A stretch of 64,000 bases of DNA from an uncultured Holophagaceae bacterium (lineage in GTDB: Bacteria > Acidobacteriota > Holophagae > Holophagales > Holophagaceae): the NCBI GenBank assembly GCA_903857495.1, contig CAIOFF010000017.1:1-64000 (forward strand), in the 5' to 3' direction. Each line of letters starts with the position of its first letter. Position 1 is the stretch's first letter. Below the pieces are notes generated by a model, which saw nothing but the letters and a program-made list of their open reading frames with translations, had not been told where the DNA came from and ran no database searches. This document shows, one piece after another, positions 34,486 through 43,990 of this stretch. The position numbers and the translations under genes are program-made.

Positions 34486-36546
34486 TCAGGGTCCCACTTT
34501 TTCGCGGCAGGCATCCAGGTAGAGGCCCGCCGCCAGGAGCAGGAACACGGCCAGGCCGATCCAGTTGCCCCAGGCGCTGACGAACACCCCGAAGCCGCCC
34601 CAGGTGGTCACATCGGGGATGAGGTGCACGTGGGCGGAGTCTTCAAGGAACTTCAGGAAGGCGGCGAACACGCCCACCAGGGCTCCCCCGGCGATGAAGC
34701 CCGAGGCGATCAGGGTGCCCTTCTCGTGGCGGGCCTTGCTGAGCGCTGCATCCTTGCTGGAGCGCTCCACGAACCAGGCCACGGTGGCCCCCAGCACCAG
34801 CGGGGAGTTCAGCTCCATGGGCAGGTACATCCCCATGGCGAAGGCCAGGCCGGACACGCCGCACATCTCCACCGAAGCCGCGATGACGGCGCCGATGACA
34901 TACATGAACCAGGGCGCGCCGGCGCCGCCGAAGACGCCCCGCAGCACCGCGGCCATGGCGTTGGGCTGGGGTGCGGGCAGGGGGTGGGGGTGCAGGGCGC
35001 TGGGGGAGAAGCCGTAGACTTTCGCCATGAGCAGGATCACGGCGGTGGTCGCCACGGAGGCCGCGATGCTGCCGACGATGTTGCTGATCTCGATGGTGCG
35101 GGGCGTGGCGCCCAGCCAGTAGCCGATCTTGTACTGGGTGACCAGGGAGCCGGCCATGGAGAGGGCCGAGCAGACGACCCCGCCCACCAGCAGCACCTGG
35201 AGCATGCCGCTCCGGCCCGCCAGCCCCAGGGAGGACAGGGCCGCGGCGGTGATGATGAGGGTGGTGAGGGTCATGCCGCTGATGGGGGTGGTGCTGATCA
35301 TGGCCACGGCCCAGGCGCTCACGGCGGTGAACAGGAAGGTGATGACCAGGGTCAGGGCCGTGGCGGCCAGGGCCAGGTGCAGGCTCCGGGTCTCGCCCGC
35401 CAGCACCGAGAACCGGAAGTAGGCGAGGATGGCCAGAGCCACGCCCACGATGCCGAGCAGGTTCACGCTCATGGGCATGGCGCGGTCCGTGCGGATGTCC
35501 TCCACCTGGCTTGCGCCGCCCTTCAGCAGGTGGGCGAGCTCGCCGAAGGCCTGCTTGGTGGCCTTCCCGATCACCGGGGACATCTTCAGGATGGAGATGA
35601 TTCCCGCGGCGAAGATGCCGCCGATGCCCACGGGCCGGACGTAGTTGGCGAAGATGGCCTCGTAGCCCATGGTGTGCAGCGGGGCCGCCCCGGTGGAGAT
35701 GGCCCCGGGGATGAACTGGCCCAGGTGCGCGAAGAGGGGCACCAGCACCAGGAAACTCAGCAGGCTGCCCGCCATGATGATGGCTGCGTACTGGATGCCC
35801 ATGATGTAGCCCAGGCCCAGGACCGCGGCGGCGGTGTTCATGGAGAACACGGCCTTGAAGCGGCCCGTGAACCCATCCAGCACGCCGATGGAGGCAGTGC
35901 TGAAGTTCTCGGCCCAGCCGCGCATGGCGGGCCCCACGAAGTCGAAGGCGGCGGCGGTGAGGGCGGAGTAGGTCAGCACGATGGCGCTGTGGCCGCCCCG
36001 CTTGCCGGCCATGAGGATCTCGGTGGTGGCGGTGGCCTCGGGGAAGGGCAGGCGGCCGTGCAGGTCCCGCACGAAGTAGCGGCGGAAGGGGGCCAGGAAG
36101 AACACGCCGAGGATGCCGCCCAGCAGGGGCACCAGGAAGATCTGCCAGAAGCCCGTCTTCAGCTCCAGGATGTGCAGGGCGGGCATGACGAAGACGCTGC
36201 CGCCGGCGATGATCCCGCTGGTGGCGCCGATGGCCAGCACGTTCACGTTCTCCAGCAGGGTGGAGGACCGGCTCTTGAGGACCTTCACGGCCAGGACGGA
36301 GAAGCCCACGGCCAGGATGGAGATGGGGATGGCGCTCTCGATGCCCTGGCCCAGCTTCAGGGCGATGTAGGTGGCGGCGGCGGAGAACAGCACGGACCAG
36401 ATGAAGCCCGAGACCACGCTCCGCACGGTGACCTCGTGCGGGTGCTCCGTGGCCGGGATGACCGGCTGGTAGGTCTCGCCCTCCCGCAGCTCCCGGAAGG
36501 CGTTCTCGGGCAGGCGGAGGCCCTCCTCGCTCTGCTCAGAGCTCAT
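34486..36546 (-). CDS. OPT-family oligopeptide transporter, copy 2
   Basis: A 686-residue membrane protein with the same topology as its neighbour. It begins with a charged tail, then HEVTVRSVVSGFIWSVLFSAAATYIALKLGQGIESAIPISILAVGF, and has the FPEATATTEILMAGKRGG motif. The two copies are tandem paralogs separated by 48 bases, so an old duplication is likely. It starts 45 bases after the M1 aminopeptidase stop; no clear ribosome site is seen, which suggests coupled translation. Confidence 0.93.
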   Translation of the reverse strand: MSSEQSEEGLRLPENAFRELREGETYQPVIPATEHPHEVTVRSVVSGFIWSVLFSAAATYIALKLGQGIESAIPISILAVGFSVLAVKVLKSRSSTLLENVNVLAIGATSGIIAGGSVFVMPALHILELKTGFWQIFLVPLLGGILGVFFLAPFRRYFVRDLHGRLPFPEATATTEILMAGKRGGHSAIVLTYSALTAAAFDFVGPAMRGWAENFSTASIGVLDGFTGRFKAVFSMNTAAAVLGLGYIMGIQYAAIIMAGSLLSFLVLVPLFAHLGQFIPGAISTGAAPLHTMGYEAIFANYVRPVGIGGIFAAGIISILKMSPVIGKATKQAFGELAHLLKGGASQVEDIRTDRAMPMSVNLLGIVGVALAILAYFRFSVLAGETRSLHLALAATALTLVITFLFTAVSAWAVAMISTTPISGMTLTTLIITAAALSSLGLAGRSGMLQVLLVGGVVCSALSMAGSLVTQYKIGYWLGATPRTIEISNIVGSIAASVATTAVILLMAKVYGFSPSALHPHPLPAPQPNAMAAVLRGVFGGAGAPWFMYVIGAVIAASVEMCGVSGLAFAMGMYLPMELNSPLVLGATVAWFVERSSKDAALSKARHEKGTLIASGFIAGGALVGVFAAFLKFLEDSAHVHLIPDVTTWGGFGVFVSAWGNWIGLAVFLLLAAGLYLDACREKVGP

Positions 36547-36591
36547 GGCTGCACCGGCTGGGCTGGGCGGCTGGACGGGCGGGCCGGGCCA

Positions 36592-38370
36592 TCAGGCGGG
36601 AAACTTGTCGAGCATGCCCTGCACCACGCGGCGCGAGAGGCCGTGGTAGCCGGGGCTGGCGGCGGCATAGATCTCGCGCGCCAGGGCCCGGGTGCGGGGG
36701 GTGGCCTCCAGGGCGCCGTAGAGGGGCCGGAGGTACTTCATGCGGCCCACTCGCAGCAGGACCTCCCAAAGCTTCGGGAAGGCCGGCTCGTAGTCCGCGG
36801 CGGCGGCCAGGGTGAGCCACTCCACCAGGATCTCGTGGTTGCCCCGGCCCATGAGCTGGAAGTGGGCGTCGAGCCAGGCGCAGTCGGCCTGCGTGACGTG
36901 GCGCGGCAGCTTCTGGAGGTAGACCAGCAGCTCGTTGGTGCTCCAGCCGGCGATCTGGCTTTCGCTGGGCCGCTCGCCCGCCGCCCAGCCGTCCGCCAGG
37001 GCCGTGAGGGTGTCCAGCATGGCGCTGTGGAACTGCGGGGCGCTGGCGGGCAGGCCCGGCTCATCCAGGTAGGACCGGGCGTGCACCGCCTCCAGGGCGC
37101 CCGGCAGCTTGGCGTCCACGAAGGCGCAGAACTGCTCGGTGGTGATGGAGGTGAAGCGGAAGGCGTCCATGTACTCGCGGAGGAAACGGTGGAAGCGGTC
37201 CTCGCCCACCTCGCGCTCCAGGGCCGCCACCAGGCGGGCGCCCTTCTCATAGGGGATGCTGGAGAAGGCGTCGTCGGGATCGATCCCCGTCAGGTGCAGG
37301 CGCAGCACAGTCAGATGCGGCTCGTTGGTGAAGCGCTCCAGGCTGTCCTCCAGGGCCTTCTGGCCCATGGCCCAGCCCAGGGCCGCCGCGTCGTCGCCGT
37401 GCAGGGTGCGCAGGATCTTGCGCTCGGCCCAGACGGTGAAGCCCTCGTTGAGCCAGAAGTGCTCCATGCTGGCATTGGTGACCAGGTTGCCGGTCCAGCT
37501 GTGGGCCAGCTCATGCGCCACCACATCCACCAGGCTGCGGTCCCCCGCCAGCAGGGTGGGCGTGAGGAAGGTCATGCGCGGGTTCTCCATGCCACCGTAG
37601 GGGAAGGAGGGCGGCAGCACGAGCATGTCGTAGCGGTCCCAGGGGTAGGGCCCGAAGAGCCCTTCGGCCTTGAGGATCATGTCCTCCACGCCGGCGAACT
37701 CCCAGGCGGCAGCTTCGACGGTCTCGGGCTCGGCCCAGACGCGGGCGCGGGGGCTGAGGTCGCGGCAAGCCAGGCGGCCCACGGCCAGGGCCAGCAGATA
37801 GGAGGGAATGGGCTGGGGCATGGTGAAGCGGAAGGTGTGGCGGCCATCGCCGGTGGGTTCATCCCCGGCGGGGCCTGCGCTCATGACCGCCGTGAGCCCC
37901 TCGGGCACGGTCACCTCGGCCTTGTAGGCCACGCGCACCACGGGGGTGTCCTGGCAGGGCACCATGGTGCGGGCGTGGATCTGCTGGCACTGGCTGAAGA
38001 GGTAGGGGGCCACCTTGCCCTCGGTCTGGCTGGGCTCCAGCCACTGGAGGGCCATGGCGTCCGGCGAGGTGCGGTAGCGGATCGCCACTTCCTGCGTCTC
38101 CGCAGGCAGGTCCAGGCGCAGGCGGCTGCCGAGGATGGCGTCGGGCTCGCCCAGCTCCCAGGCGATGGGGCCATGGCCCGGCACCTGCACGGATAGGATC
38201 TCCAGGCCCTTGGTGTCGAGGTCCAGCGTGCCGCTGGCGTTCGCGCCGAACTCCAGCACCACTTCCCCATCGATGCGCTTGGTGGCGAAGTCCACCCCCA
38301 GCTTCAGCTGCAGGCGCCGGGCCTTGGGCTGCACAGAGTCGTAGTAGGAGTGTGGATCGGGGCGGCGCAT
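36592..38370 (-). CDS. M1-family aminopeptidase (LTA4-hydrolase-like)
   Basis: A 592-residue zinc aminopeptidase. The GGMEN substrate motif is at 259-263 and the zinc site HELAH (286-290) with Glu309 is complete. The N-terminal 200 residues form the beta-sheet saddle, and residues 440-592 the helical C-terminal domain seen in leukotriene-A4-hydrolase-like members. No signal peptide is visible, so it probably works in the cytoplasm on imported peptides. The ATG at 38370 follows a GAGGT site; a longer frame runs through the hairpins upstream. The two OPT genes follow it. Confidence 0.93.
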   Translation of the reverse strand: MRRPDPHSYYDSVQPKARRLQLKLGVDFATKRIDGEVVLEFGANASGTLDLDTKGLEILSVQVPGHGPIAWELGEPDAILGSRLRLDLPAETQEVAIRYRTSPDAMALQWLEPSQTEGKVAPYLFSQCQQIHARTMVPCQDTPVVRVAYKAEVTVPEGLTAVMSAGPAGDEPTGDGRHTFRFTMPQPIPSYLLALAVGRLACRDLSPRARVWAEPETVEAAAWEFAGVEDMILKAEGLFGPYPWDRYDMLVLPPSFPYGGMENPRMTFLTPTLLAGDRSLVDVVAHELAHSWTGNLVTNASMEHFWLNEGFTVWAERKILRTLHGDDAAALGWAMGQKALEDSLERFTNEPHLTVLRLHLTGIDPDDAFSSIPYEKGARLVAALEREVGEDRFHRFLREYMDAFRFTSITTEQFCAFVDAKLPGALEAVHARSYLDEPGLPASAPQFHSAMLDTLTALADGWAAGERPSESQIAGWSTNELLVYLQKLPRHVTQADCAWLDAHFQLMGRGNHEILVEWLTLAAAADYEPAFPKLWEVLLRVGRMKYLRPLYGALEATPRTRALAREIYAAASPGYHGLSRRVVQGMLDKFPA

Positions 38371-38413
38371 GAAGACCTCACAAGACTCAAAATGATACCC
38401 ATTCCCCACAATC

Positions 38414-38439
38414 ACGAGGCCCCGCAAGCGAGGCCTCGT
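38414..38439 (-). terminator. Hairpin downstream of C69 peptidase gene (outer)
   Basis: ACGAGGCC (38414-38421) and GGCCTCGT (38432-38439) are perfect 8-bp arms around a 10-base loop. In the direction of transcription it follows the AT-rich hairpin at 38442-38462 and ends in GATTGTG, a weak T-tract. It lies between the C69 gene and the M1 gene, so it may lower read-through into M1 and OPT. Confidence 0.55.
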
Positions 38440-38441
38440 AT

Positions 38442-38462
38442 CTGAAAATCGAAGATTTTCAG
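38442..38462 (-). terminator. AT-rich perfect hairpin just after C69 stop
   Basis: CTGAAAATC and GATTTTCAG are perfect 9-bp arms with a three-base loop, beginning six bases after the C69 stop codon. With the neighbouring GC-rich hairpin it makes a double stem-loop in a 98-base gap. Confidence 0.6.
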
Positions 38463-38468
38463 TCAGCA

Positions 38469-40118
38469 CTAATCTTCATCAGGAACCAGCCCCTCGACCT
38501 TCTTCACTTTGATGACATCCCCGTGCTCCTTGACGATGCAGCGGAGCCAGTCCTCGGGCGCCTTGGGGTGGGTGACCTCGCCCTTGGGACCGCGCACGTT
38601 GCCATCGAGGTACTTCCAGACCAGGAACTCGCCCAGCTTCTTCCAGCGGGCCATGAGCTTGTCCGTCTCCTGGGCGGCGTTGCGGGTGAGGTAGGCCTGG
38701 GCCTGCGCCGGATCCTTCCGGTAGAGCTCCAGGGCGGTGCGGTCCACCTCGGTCTGGCTGGCGAGGTAGCGGCCCTCGTACTCGCGCTGCACTTTCTGCA
38801 CGTCCACGATCATGTCGCTCCAGCGGGTGTAGGTGTAGTTGGAGACGAAGTTGAAGGTCCAGAAGGCGCTGTCCCAGCTGAACTCATCGAAGTTGCCCGT
38901 GCCAATGGCGAAGGCCTTGGGCGGGGCGGTGATGGCGCAGCTGATGGGTACGTAGACGGTGGTGAAGGTGTCATCCACGCCGAACCAGAGCACCCCGCCG
39001 ACGGGGCCGGGCAGCCAGCCGCGGGACTGGCTCACGAAGGAGAAGCCGGTCTGCTGGGTGCTGATGGCCCGCTCGTGGATGTAGTCCTGGCCGTCAACCT
39101 TGAAGCCCATGGGCCGCCAGCGGTAGGGCACCTTGTAGGCGCCGGCGCCCACGTCCTGGGTCATGTCGAACTCGGTGCCCTCGTAGTGGTCCCGCATCAG
39201 CTCCATCGCGTCATGGACGTCGAGCTTGGTGTCGGGCTTGATGTAAAGCGGCATGGGCTTGGCGCCCTTCTCGGCCTTCACGAAGTCGATGGGCAGCTTG
39301 AGGCTGGGCGCGGCGCGGCGGAAGATGCTCCAGACCCGGGCCTCGCAGGCGCGCAGGGCGCCGAAGGAGAGGGGCGCGTAGGTGTCGGCGAAGCTGAACG
39401 ACTTGTCCTCGCCCTTGAACCAGCCCTTGGCGCGGGCGAAGGAGATCAGGTCCTTGCTGCAGAAGGCCGTGGCGGGATCGTTCTGGGGGAACCGGCGGAT
39501 GCGGGCCTGGTTGGCGTGGGCGCTGATGGTGCCGTCCGGCAGCTTATAGGCCACCCAGTGGGCGCCGGTCTGGCCCTTGCCCTTGCCGATCATCTCGAGG
39601 ATCCAGACCTCGTCGGGGTCGGCGAGGGAGAAGCTCTCCCCGCTGCTGGCGTAGCCGTATTCCTCCACCAGCTTGGTCATCACCTCGATGGCCTCGCGGG
39701 CGGTCTTGGCGCGCTCGAGGGCCAGGTAGATGAGGCTGCCGTAGTCGAGGATCCCGCTGGGGCCGGCCAGGTCCTTGCGGCCGCCGAAGGTCGTCTCGGC
39801 GATGGCGAGCTGGTGCTCGTTCATGTTGCCGACGCGGGTGTAGGTGACCGGCGCTTCCGGGATGCTGCCCAGCACCTTGCCCGTGTCAAAGGTGAAGCCG
39901 CTGTCCCACTCGCGGATCTCGCGCCGGGCGCCCGGCAGGTGGCGGCCGCCGGCCTTGAAGTAGAGCTCCCCGTACAGCGTGTGGCTGTCGGCGGAGTAGG
40001 TCACCATGGTCGAGCCGTCCTTGCTCGCGCCCTTGGTGATGAGCAGGTTGGTGCAGGCGTCCAGGGTCGCGCCAGCGGTGAGCAGGCAGGCCAGCAGGAC
40101 GAGGGGGCGGATGCGCAT
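38469..40118 (-). CDS. C69-family dipeptidase, exported
   Basis: A 549-residue cysteine peptidase of the PepD/C69 (Ntn-hydrolase) type. A signal-like segment (residues 1-21) is followed at once by Cys22 in ACTNLLITKGASKDGSTMVTYSAD; in this family such a Cys becomes the N-terminal nucleophile after processing. The GESFSLADPDEVWILEMIGKGKGQTGAHWVAYKLPDG core is typical. It would cleave dipeptides in the periplasm. It lies between M13 and M1 peptidase genes on the same strand, with a GAGG site before the ATG. Confidence 0.9.
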   Translation of the reverse strand: MRIRPLVLLACLLTAGATLDACTNLLITKGASKDGSTMVTYSADSHTLYGELYFKAGGRHLPGARREIREWDSGFTFDTGKVLGSIPEAPVTYTRVGNMNEHQLAIAETTFGGRKDLAGPSGILDYGSLIYLALERAKTAREAIEVMTKLVEEYGYASSGESFSLADPDEVWILEMIGKGKGQTGAHWVAYKLPDGTISAHANQARIRRFPQNDPATAFCSKDLISFARAKGWFKGEDKSFSFADTYAPLSFGALRACEARVWSIFRRAAPSLKLPIDFVKAEKGAKPMPLYIKPDTKLDVHDAMELMRDHYEGTEFDMTQDVGAGAYKVPYRWRPMGFKVDGQDYIHERAISTQQTGFSFVSQSRGWLPGPVGGVLWFGVDDTFTTVYVPISCAITAPPKAFAIGTGNFDEFSWDSAFWTFNFVSNYTYTRWSDMIVDVQKVQREYEGRYLASQTEVDRTALELYRKDPAQAQAYLTRNAAQETDKLMARWKKLGEFLVWKYLDGNVRGPKGEVTHPKAPEDWLRCIVKEHGDVIKVKKVEGLVPDED

Positions 40119-40151
40119 GGGAACCTCGGTCGGATCAGGAGGGGACTGCGA

Positions 40152-42176
40152 CTACCAGATGGCGGGACGCACCTTGGCGTCGCGCTTCATGGGCTGGCCA
40201 TCGGCGCAGCCGAAGGCCTCGTAGAACTCCGGCAGGTTGGACAGAGGGCCGTTCACCCGCTCCCGGCCGGGGCTGTGGGGATCGGTCTTGAGCCGCAGGG
40301 AGAGGGCCGCCTCGCGGATGTGGTTGCGCCAGACCGTGGCGGCGCCGAGGAAGAAGCGCTGGGGCCCCGTGAAGCCGTCGATGGCCGCCGGCACGGGCTT
40401 GCCCTTCAGGCTGTTCCGGTAGGCGGCGAAGGCGATCTTGAGGCCGCCGATGTCGGCGATGTTCTCGCCCAGGGTCAGCTTCCCGTTCACGTGCTCGCCC
40501 TTAAGGGGCTCATAGGCGTCGTACTGCTTGACCACCATGTCGGTGCGGGACTCGTAGGCCTGCTTGTCCGCCTCGGTCCACCAGTTCTTGAGGTTGCCCT
40601 GGGCGTCGAACTGACTGCCGCTGTCGTCGAAGCCGTGAGTCATCTCATGGCCGATCACGAAGCCCAGGGAGCCGTAGTTCACGGCGTCGTCAGCCTTGGG
40701 ATCGAAGAAGGGCGGCTGCAGGATGCCCGCGGGGAACACGATCTCGTTCATGGAGGCGCTGTAGTAGGCGTTCACGGTGGGCGGGGTCATGCCCCACTCG
40801 GTGCGGTCGATGGCCTTCCCGAGCTTGGCCAGGTTCTCCCGCACGCGGAAGGCGGAGGCCCGACGGACATTGCCGAAGGCGTCGTCGCGCTTGACGTCGA
40901 AGGAGTAGGTTTTCCACTTGTCGGGGTAGCCGATCTTCACCCCGAAGGCGTTGAGCTTGGTGATGGCCTGCTGCTTGGTCTCGGCGCCCATCCAGTCCAG
41001 GTTGGTGATGCGCTCCCGCAGGGCCACCCGCAGGTTCTCCACCATATCCAGCACCCGCTTCTTCGACTCCGGGGGGAAGGCCACCTTCACGTAGAGCTGA
41101 CCCAGGGCCTCGCCGAGGATGGCGTCGGTCAGGGCCTCGATGCGCTTGGCGCGGGGCTCGCGCTCGGGGGTGCCGTTCAGCACCTTGCCCTGGAAGGCGA
41201 AGGCCTCCTCGCCGAAGGCCTTGGGCAGCAGGTTGGCGGAGGCATTGAGCGCGTGCCAGCGCAGGTAGGTGCGCCACTGGGTGGCGGGGGTCTCCGCGGC
41301 CAGCTGGCCGAAGGCCTTGAAGTAGGAGGGCTGGCTGAGGTTCAGGTCCTTGACCTCCACCCCCCGGGCCTGGAAGTAGCCCTTCCAGTCGAACCCCGGC
41401 GCCTCGGTCGCCACCTGATCGAGGGTGCGCTTGTTGTAGCGCTTCATGGGGTTCCGCAGCTCCACGCGGGTCCACTGGGCGGTGGCCATGCGGGTCTCAA
41501 GCTCCAGGATGACCTTGGCGCGGATAGCAGCCAGGGCCGGGCTGTCGCCAGCCAGCTGGAGCATCTTGGCCACGTGGGCCTCGTATTTGGCCCGGATGTC
41601 GCGGCTGCGGGCATCGTCCTTCAGGTAGTAGTCCCGGTCGGGGAGGCCGGTGCCGCCCTGAGTGAGATTGCCCATGTAGCGGGTGGACTCCTTGGCGTCT
41701 TGACCGACGAAGAAGCCGAAGCCGCCGGGCAGGCCCTGGGTGTGGAGCTTTGCCAGCAGGGCCGGCAGCTGCTTCGTGTCCTGCAGGCCGTCGATGGTGG
41801 CGAAGAGGGGCTTCAGCGGGGTGAGGCCCCGCTTGTCGATGGCGGCCTCATCCATGCCCGCGGCGAAGAAGTCGCCGACCTTCTGCTCGACGCTGCCCTT
41901 GACCCAGGTGGTCTTCGCGCTGGTCTCCTCGAGGATCTGCTTGAGGATGGCGCGGTTCCGCTCGCTCACTTCTTCGAAGGCCCCGTAGCGCGCCTTGTCC
42001 GCGGGCAGGGTGTGGCTCTTCAGCCAGCCGCCGTTGGCGTAGGTGTAGAAGTCCTCGCAGGGCTTCACCGAGGCGTCGATGTTCACGGCATCGACGCCGG
42101 GCTTTTCGCCGGCCACCAGGGCCAGGGTCGCCAGGCCGAGATAGAGGCACAGGGAGGCACGGAAGGAGGAAGCCAT
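40152..42176 (-). CDS. M13-family (neprilysin/PepO-like) metallopeptidase, exported
   Basis: A 674-residue zinc endopeptidase. After a signal peptide (residues 1-19) the chain begins with VNIDASVKPCEDFYTYANGGWL, the M13 N-terminal signature. The zinc site is HEMTH at 510-514 with Glu571 in ENIADIGGLKIA. It cleaves peptides of modest size and here probably acts in the periplasm or outside. The ATG at 42176 is used because it gives the signal peptide and has a GAGGT site. It is the first gene of the peptide-use run. Confidence 0.95.
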   Translation of the reverse strand: MASSFRASLCLYLGLATLALVAGEKPGVDAVNIDASVKPCEDFYTYANGGWLKSHTLPADKARYGAFEEVSERNRAILKQILEETSAKTTWVKGSVEQKVGDFFAAGMDEAAIDKRGLTPLKPLFATIDGLQDTKQLPALLAKLHTQGLPGGFGFFVGQDAKESTRYMGNLTQGGTGLPDRDYYLKDDARSRDIRAKYEAHVAKMLQLAGDSPALAAIRAKVILELETRMATAQWTRVELRNPMKRYNKRTLDQVATEAPGFDWKGYFQARGVEVKDLNLSQPSYFKAFGQLAAETPATQWRTYLRWHALNASANLLPKAFGEEAFAFQGKVLNGTPEREPRAKRIEALTDAILGEALGQLYVKVAFPPESKKRVLDMVENLRVALRERITNLDWMGAETKQQAITKLNAFGVKIGYPDKWKTYSFDVKRDDAFGNVRRASAFRVRENLAKLGKAIDRTEWGMTPPTVNAYYSASMNEIVFPAGILQPPFFDPKADDAVNYGSLGFVIGHEMTHGFDDSGSQFDAQGNLKNWWTEADKQAYESRTDMVVKQYDAYEPLKGEHVNGKLTLGENIADIGGLKIAFAAYRNSLKGKPVPAAIDGFTGPQRFFLGAATVWRNHIREAALSLRLKTDPHSPGRERVNGPLSNLPEFYEAFGCADGQPMKRDAKVRPAIW

Positions 42177-42204
42177 GGGTAACCTCGTAAGATGAGGGAG
42201 AAAG

Positions 42205-42210
42205 ATTATC
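42205..42210 (-). promoter_or_regulatory. Candidate extended -10 box for M13 peptidase gene
   Basis: On the minus strand this reads GATAAT, preceded by TG and one base, an extended -10 element. It lies 29 bases before the start codon. No strong -35 is present, as is usual for extended -10 promoters. Confidence 0.4.
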
Positions 42211-42282
42211 ACAGCGCCAGCCAGCCCCGGGAGACCGCCTCTGGCGACCTGGGGCTTGCGCTCTGGGGCGGGCAGGGCTGTC

Positions 42283-43263
42283 CTAGAAGCGAACCGTGAC
42301 GGTCTCGCCTTCCTTCATGTGGACGGTGTCGATGAAGCGCACCTGGCGGCTGCCGTAGGTGAGGATCAGGCTGGACGTGCGGACGCCGTGGCCGAAGTGG
42401 CGGACACCCTGCAGCAGGTTGCCGTGGGTGACGCCGCAGGCGGCGAAGACGATCTGCTGGCCAGGGCAGAGATCGTCCGTGAAGTAGATGCGGTCGAAGT
42501 CCACGCCCATGGCCTCGGCCTTCTCGCGGCTGGCGGTGTTGGTGTCGACCTTGAGGCGGCCCTGGATCTCGCCGTTGAGGCACTTCATGGCCGCGGCGGA
42601 GAGCACACCCTCGGGGGCGCCGCCCGTGCCCATGACCGCATGGATGCCCGTGCCGCTGACCGCGGCGCTGATGGCGGCGCTGAGGTCGCCGTCGCCGATG
42701 AGCTGGATGCGGGCTCCGGTCTTGCGGATGTCGGCGATGAGCTGGGCATGACGCTCCCGGTCCAGCACGCTGACGGTGATCTCGGAGACCAGGCGGTTGA
42801 GAGATTTGGCAATGATGTTGAGGGTGTCCCCCACAGGCGCGTCGAGGCTGACCTTGCCCTTGGCGGAGGGGCCGACCACCAGTTTCTCCATGTAGAGGTC
42901 CGGCGCGTGCAGCAGGCCGCCCTGCTCCGTGGCCGCCAGCACCGCGATGGCGTTGGGTGAGCCGGTGGCACAGAGGTTGGTGCCTTCCAGGGGATCCACG
43001 GCAATGTCCACGGCCGGGTTGTCGCCATCCAGATCCGCTCCCATGCCCACCTTCTCGCCGATGTAGAGCATGGGCGCCTCGTCGCGCTCGCCCTCGCCGA
43101 TGACGATGGTGGCGTCCATGCGGACGGACTCCATGGCCTTGCGCATGGCCTCCACGGCCAGCTTGTCACTGTGCTTGCGGCGACCGTGGCCGATGGACGT
43201 AGCGCAGGCAATGGCAGCTTCTTCAACCACCCTCAGGAATTCGAGCGACAGGGTCTGTTCCAT
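42283..43263 (-). CDS. glpX: Fructose-1,6-bisphosphatase class II
   Basis: A 326-residue enzyme that removes the 1-phosphate of fructose 1,6-bisphosphate in gluconeogenesis. The metal and phosphate motifs [11 protein letters not shown] (residues 56-66) and AVDPLEGTN (88-96), and the late [11 protein letters not shown] substrate loop, are all intact. The ATG at 43263 follows an AGGAG site; upstream frame sequence is not conserved. It follows cutA on the same strand by 34 bases. Confidence 0.94.
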   Translation of the reverse strand: MEQTLSLEFLRVVEEAAIACATSIGHGRRKHSDKLAVEAMRKAMESVRMDATIVIGEGERDEAPMLYIGEKVGMGADLDGDNPAVDIAVDPLEGTNLCATGSPNAIAVLAATEQGGLLHAPDLYMEKLVVGPSAKGKVSLDAPVGDTLNIIAKSLNRLVSEITVSVLDRERHAQLIADIRKTGARIQLIGDGDLSAAISAAVSGTGIHAVMGTGGAPEGVLSAAAMKCLNGEIQGRLKVDTNTASREKAEAMGVDFDRIYFTDDLCPGQQIVFAACGVTHGNLLQGVRHFGHGVRTSSLILTYGSRQVRFIDTVHMKEGETVTVRF

Positions 43264-43297
43264 GGTGTGAGCTCCTGGGAGGTGGGGTGGGTAAAAC

Positions 43298-43624
43298 TCA
43301 GGCCAGACGGTTGACGCTCTGGCGGATCCAGTCGACAAAGGCCTCGGAGCCTGCCTCGACCGGGAACATCAGAATCTCGGGCACTTCGTAGGTGTGCAGA
43401 TCGGTGATCACTTCGGATACCTGGGGAAAGAGCTCGATGGTGGTCTTGATGACCAGCATGACCTCCTCATCGAGGTGGGTCTCGCCCTTGAAGTAATAGT
43501 AACTTTTGACGCCGGGAATGATGTTCACGCAGGCGGCATAGGCCTGGTCCACCAGCGCGGCGGCGATGGTCAGAGCTGTCTCTTCGCTTCCGCAGGTGGT
43601 GACGATGGTGCAGACGTCGCTCAT
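43298..43624 (-). CDS. cutA: CutA-like divalent-cation tolerance protein
   Basis: A 108-residue trimeric cytoplasmic protein linked by genetics to copper tolerance in E. coli; its biochemical role is not settled. The start [43 protein letters not shown] and the later [26 protein letters not shown] are highly characteristic. The ATG at 43624 has a GGAG site. Confidence 0.95.
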   Translation of the reverse strand: MSDVCTIVTTCGSEETALTIAAALVDQAYAACVNIIPGVKSYYYFKGETHLDEEVMLVIKTTIELFPQVSEVITDLHTYEVPEILMFPVEAGSEAFVDWIRQSVNRLA

Positions 43625-43777
43625 CGAGTGAACTCCCCGCCCGGCGGGCGGAACCCCTCATTGTAGCTTGGGATAGCTTGCGTCGCAGGTCACGAAACGG
43701 CGGCAGGTGTCGGGATTTCACGGACGGTGGTCTGACCACGGAGGGCTTGGTGCGCCTGGGGGGGGCTTGGGCTCTGC
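43625..43777. other. Non-coding GC-rich lead-in to the tRNA-Pro repeat block
   Basis: No gene is supported here. Several frames are open because of high GC, but none has a ribosome site or a recognised product. The promoter of cutA should lie near its right-hand side. The stretch leads directly into the tandem repeat units that begin at 43778. Confidence 0.5.
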
Positions 43778-43990
43778 TCGGAGGTCCGAATCCTCTCGCC
43801 TGCAAGGGGTTGGCCCGCTCTCTGTATCCGGCGCCGTCCCACCAGGGCAGTGACTCGAACTGCGTCCAGCTGCGCTGTCCGCCGGCCTTGTTCGGCGCCA
43901 CATCGAGTGGCGCCTCGGCAAGTCTCCGCCTGACGCAGGCTCCCCCGGAGCCTGCTCCCGCGCGCCGCAGCGCGCGGAGTCGGAGCCTCC
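43778..43990. repeat. tRNA-associated structured repeat, unit 1 (213 bp)
   Basis: It starts with a copy of the tRNA-Pro T-arm (one T-loop change) and continues with a core of about 118 bp shared with unit 2. Within the core are a CCT-GCAA-GGG stem with a GNRA-type tetraloop and a CCC-ACCA-GGG stem. A hairpin GGCGCCAC-N5-GTGGCGCC lies at 43894-43914. A 66-bp segment (43924-43989) follows; its ends occur in unit 2 in reverse orientation. That segment holds hairpins CAGGCTCC-N3-GGAGCCTG and CCGCGCGC-N4-GCGCGCGG. Confidence 0.8.

Noticed and set aside
32497-38196. A 1,899-codon open frame on the plus strand
   Set aside because: It is antisense to the two OPT genes and the M1 peptidase, and its composition (His, Gly, Ala, Gln-rich with no domains) is typical of a shadow frame in high-GC DNA.
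38523-42182. A 1,219-codon plus-strand frame
   Set aside because: Antisense to the C69 and M13 peptidase genes, with low-complexity Gly/Val/Leu/Gln content and no ribosome site.
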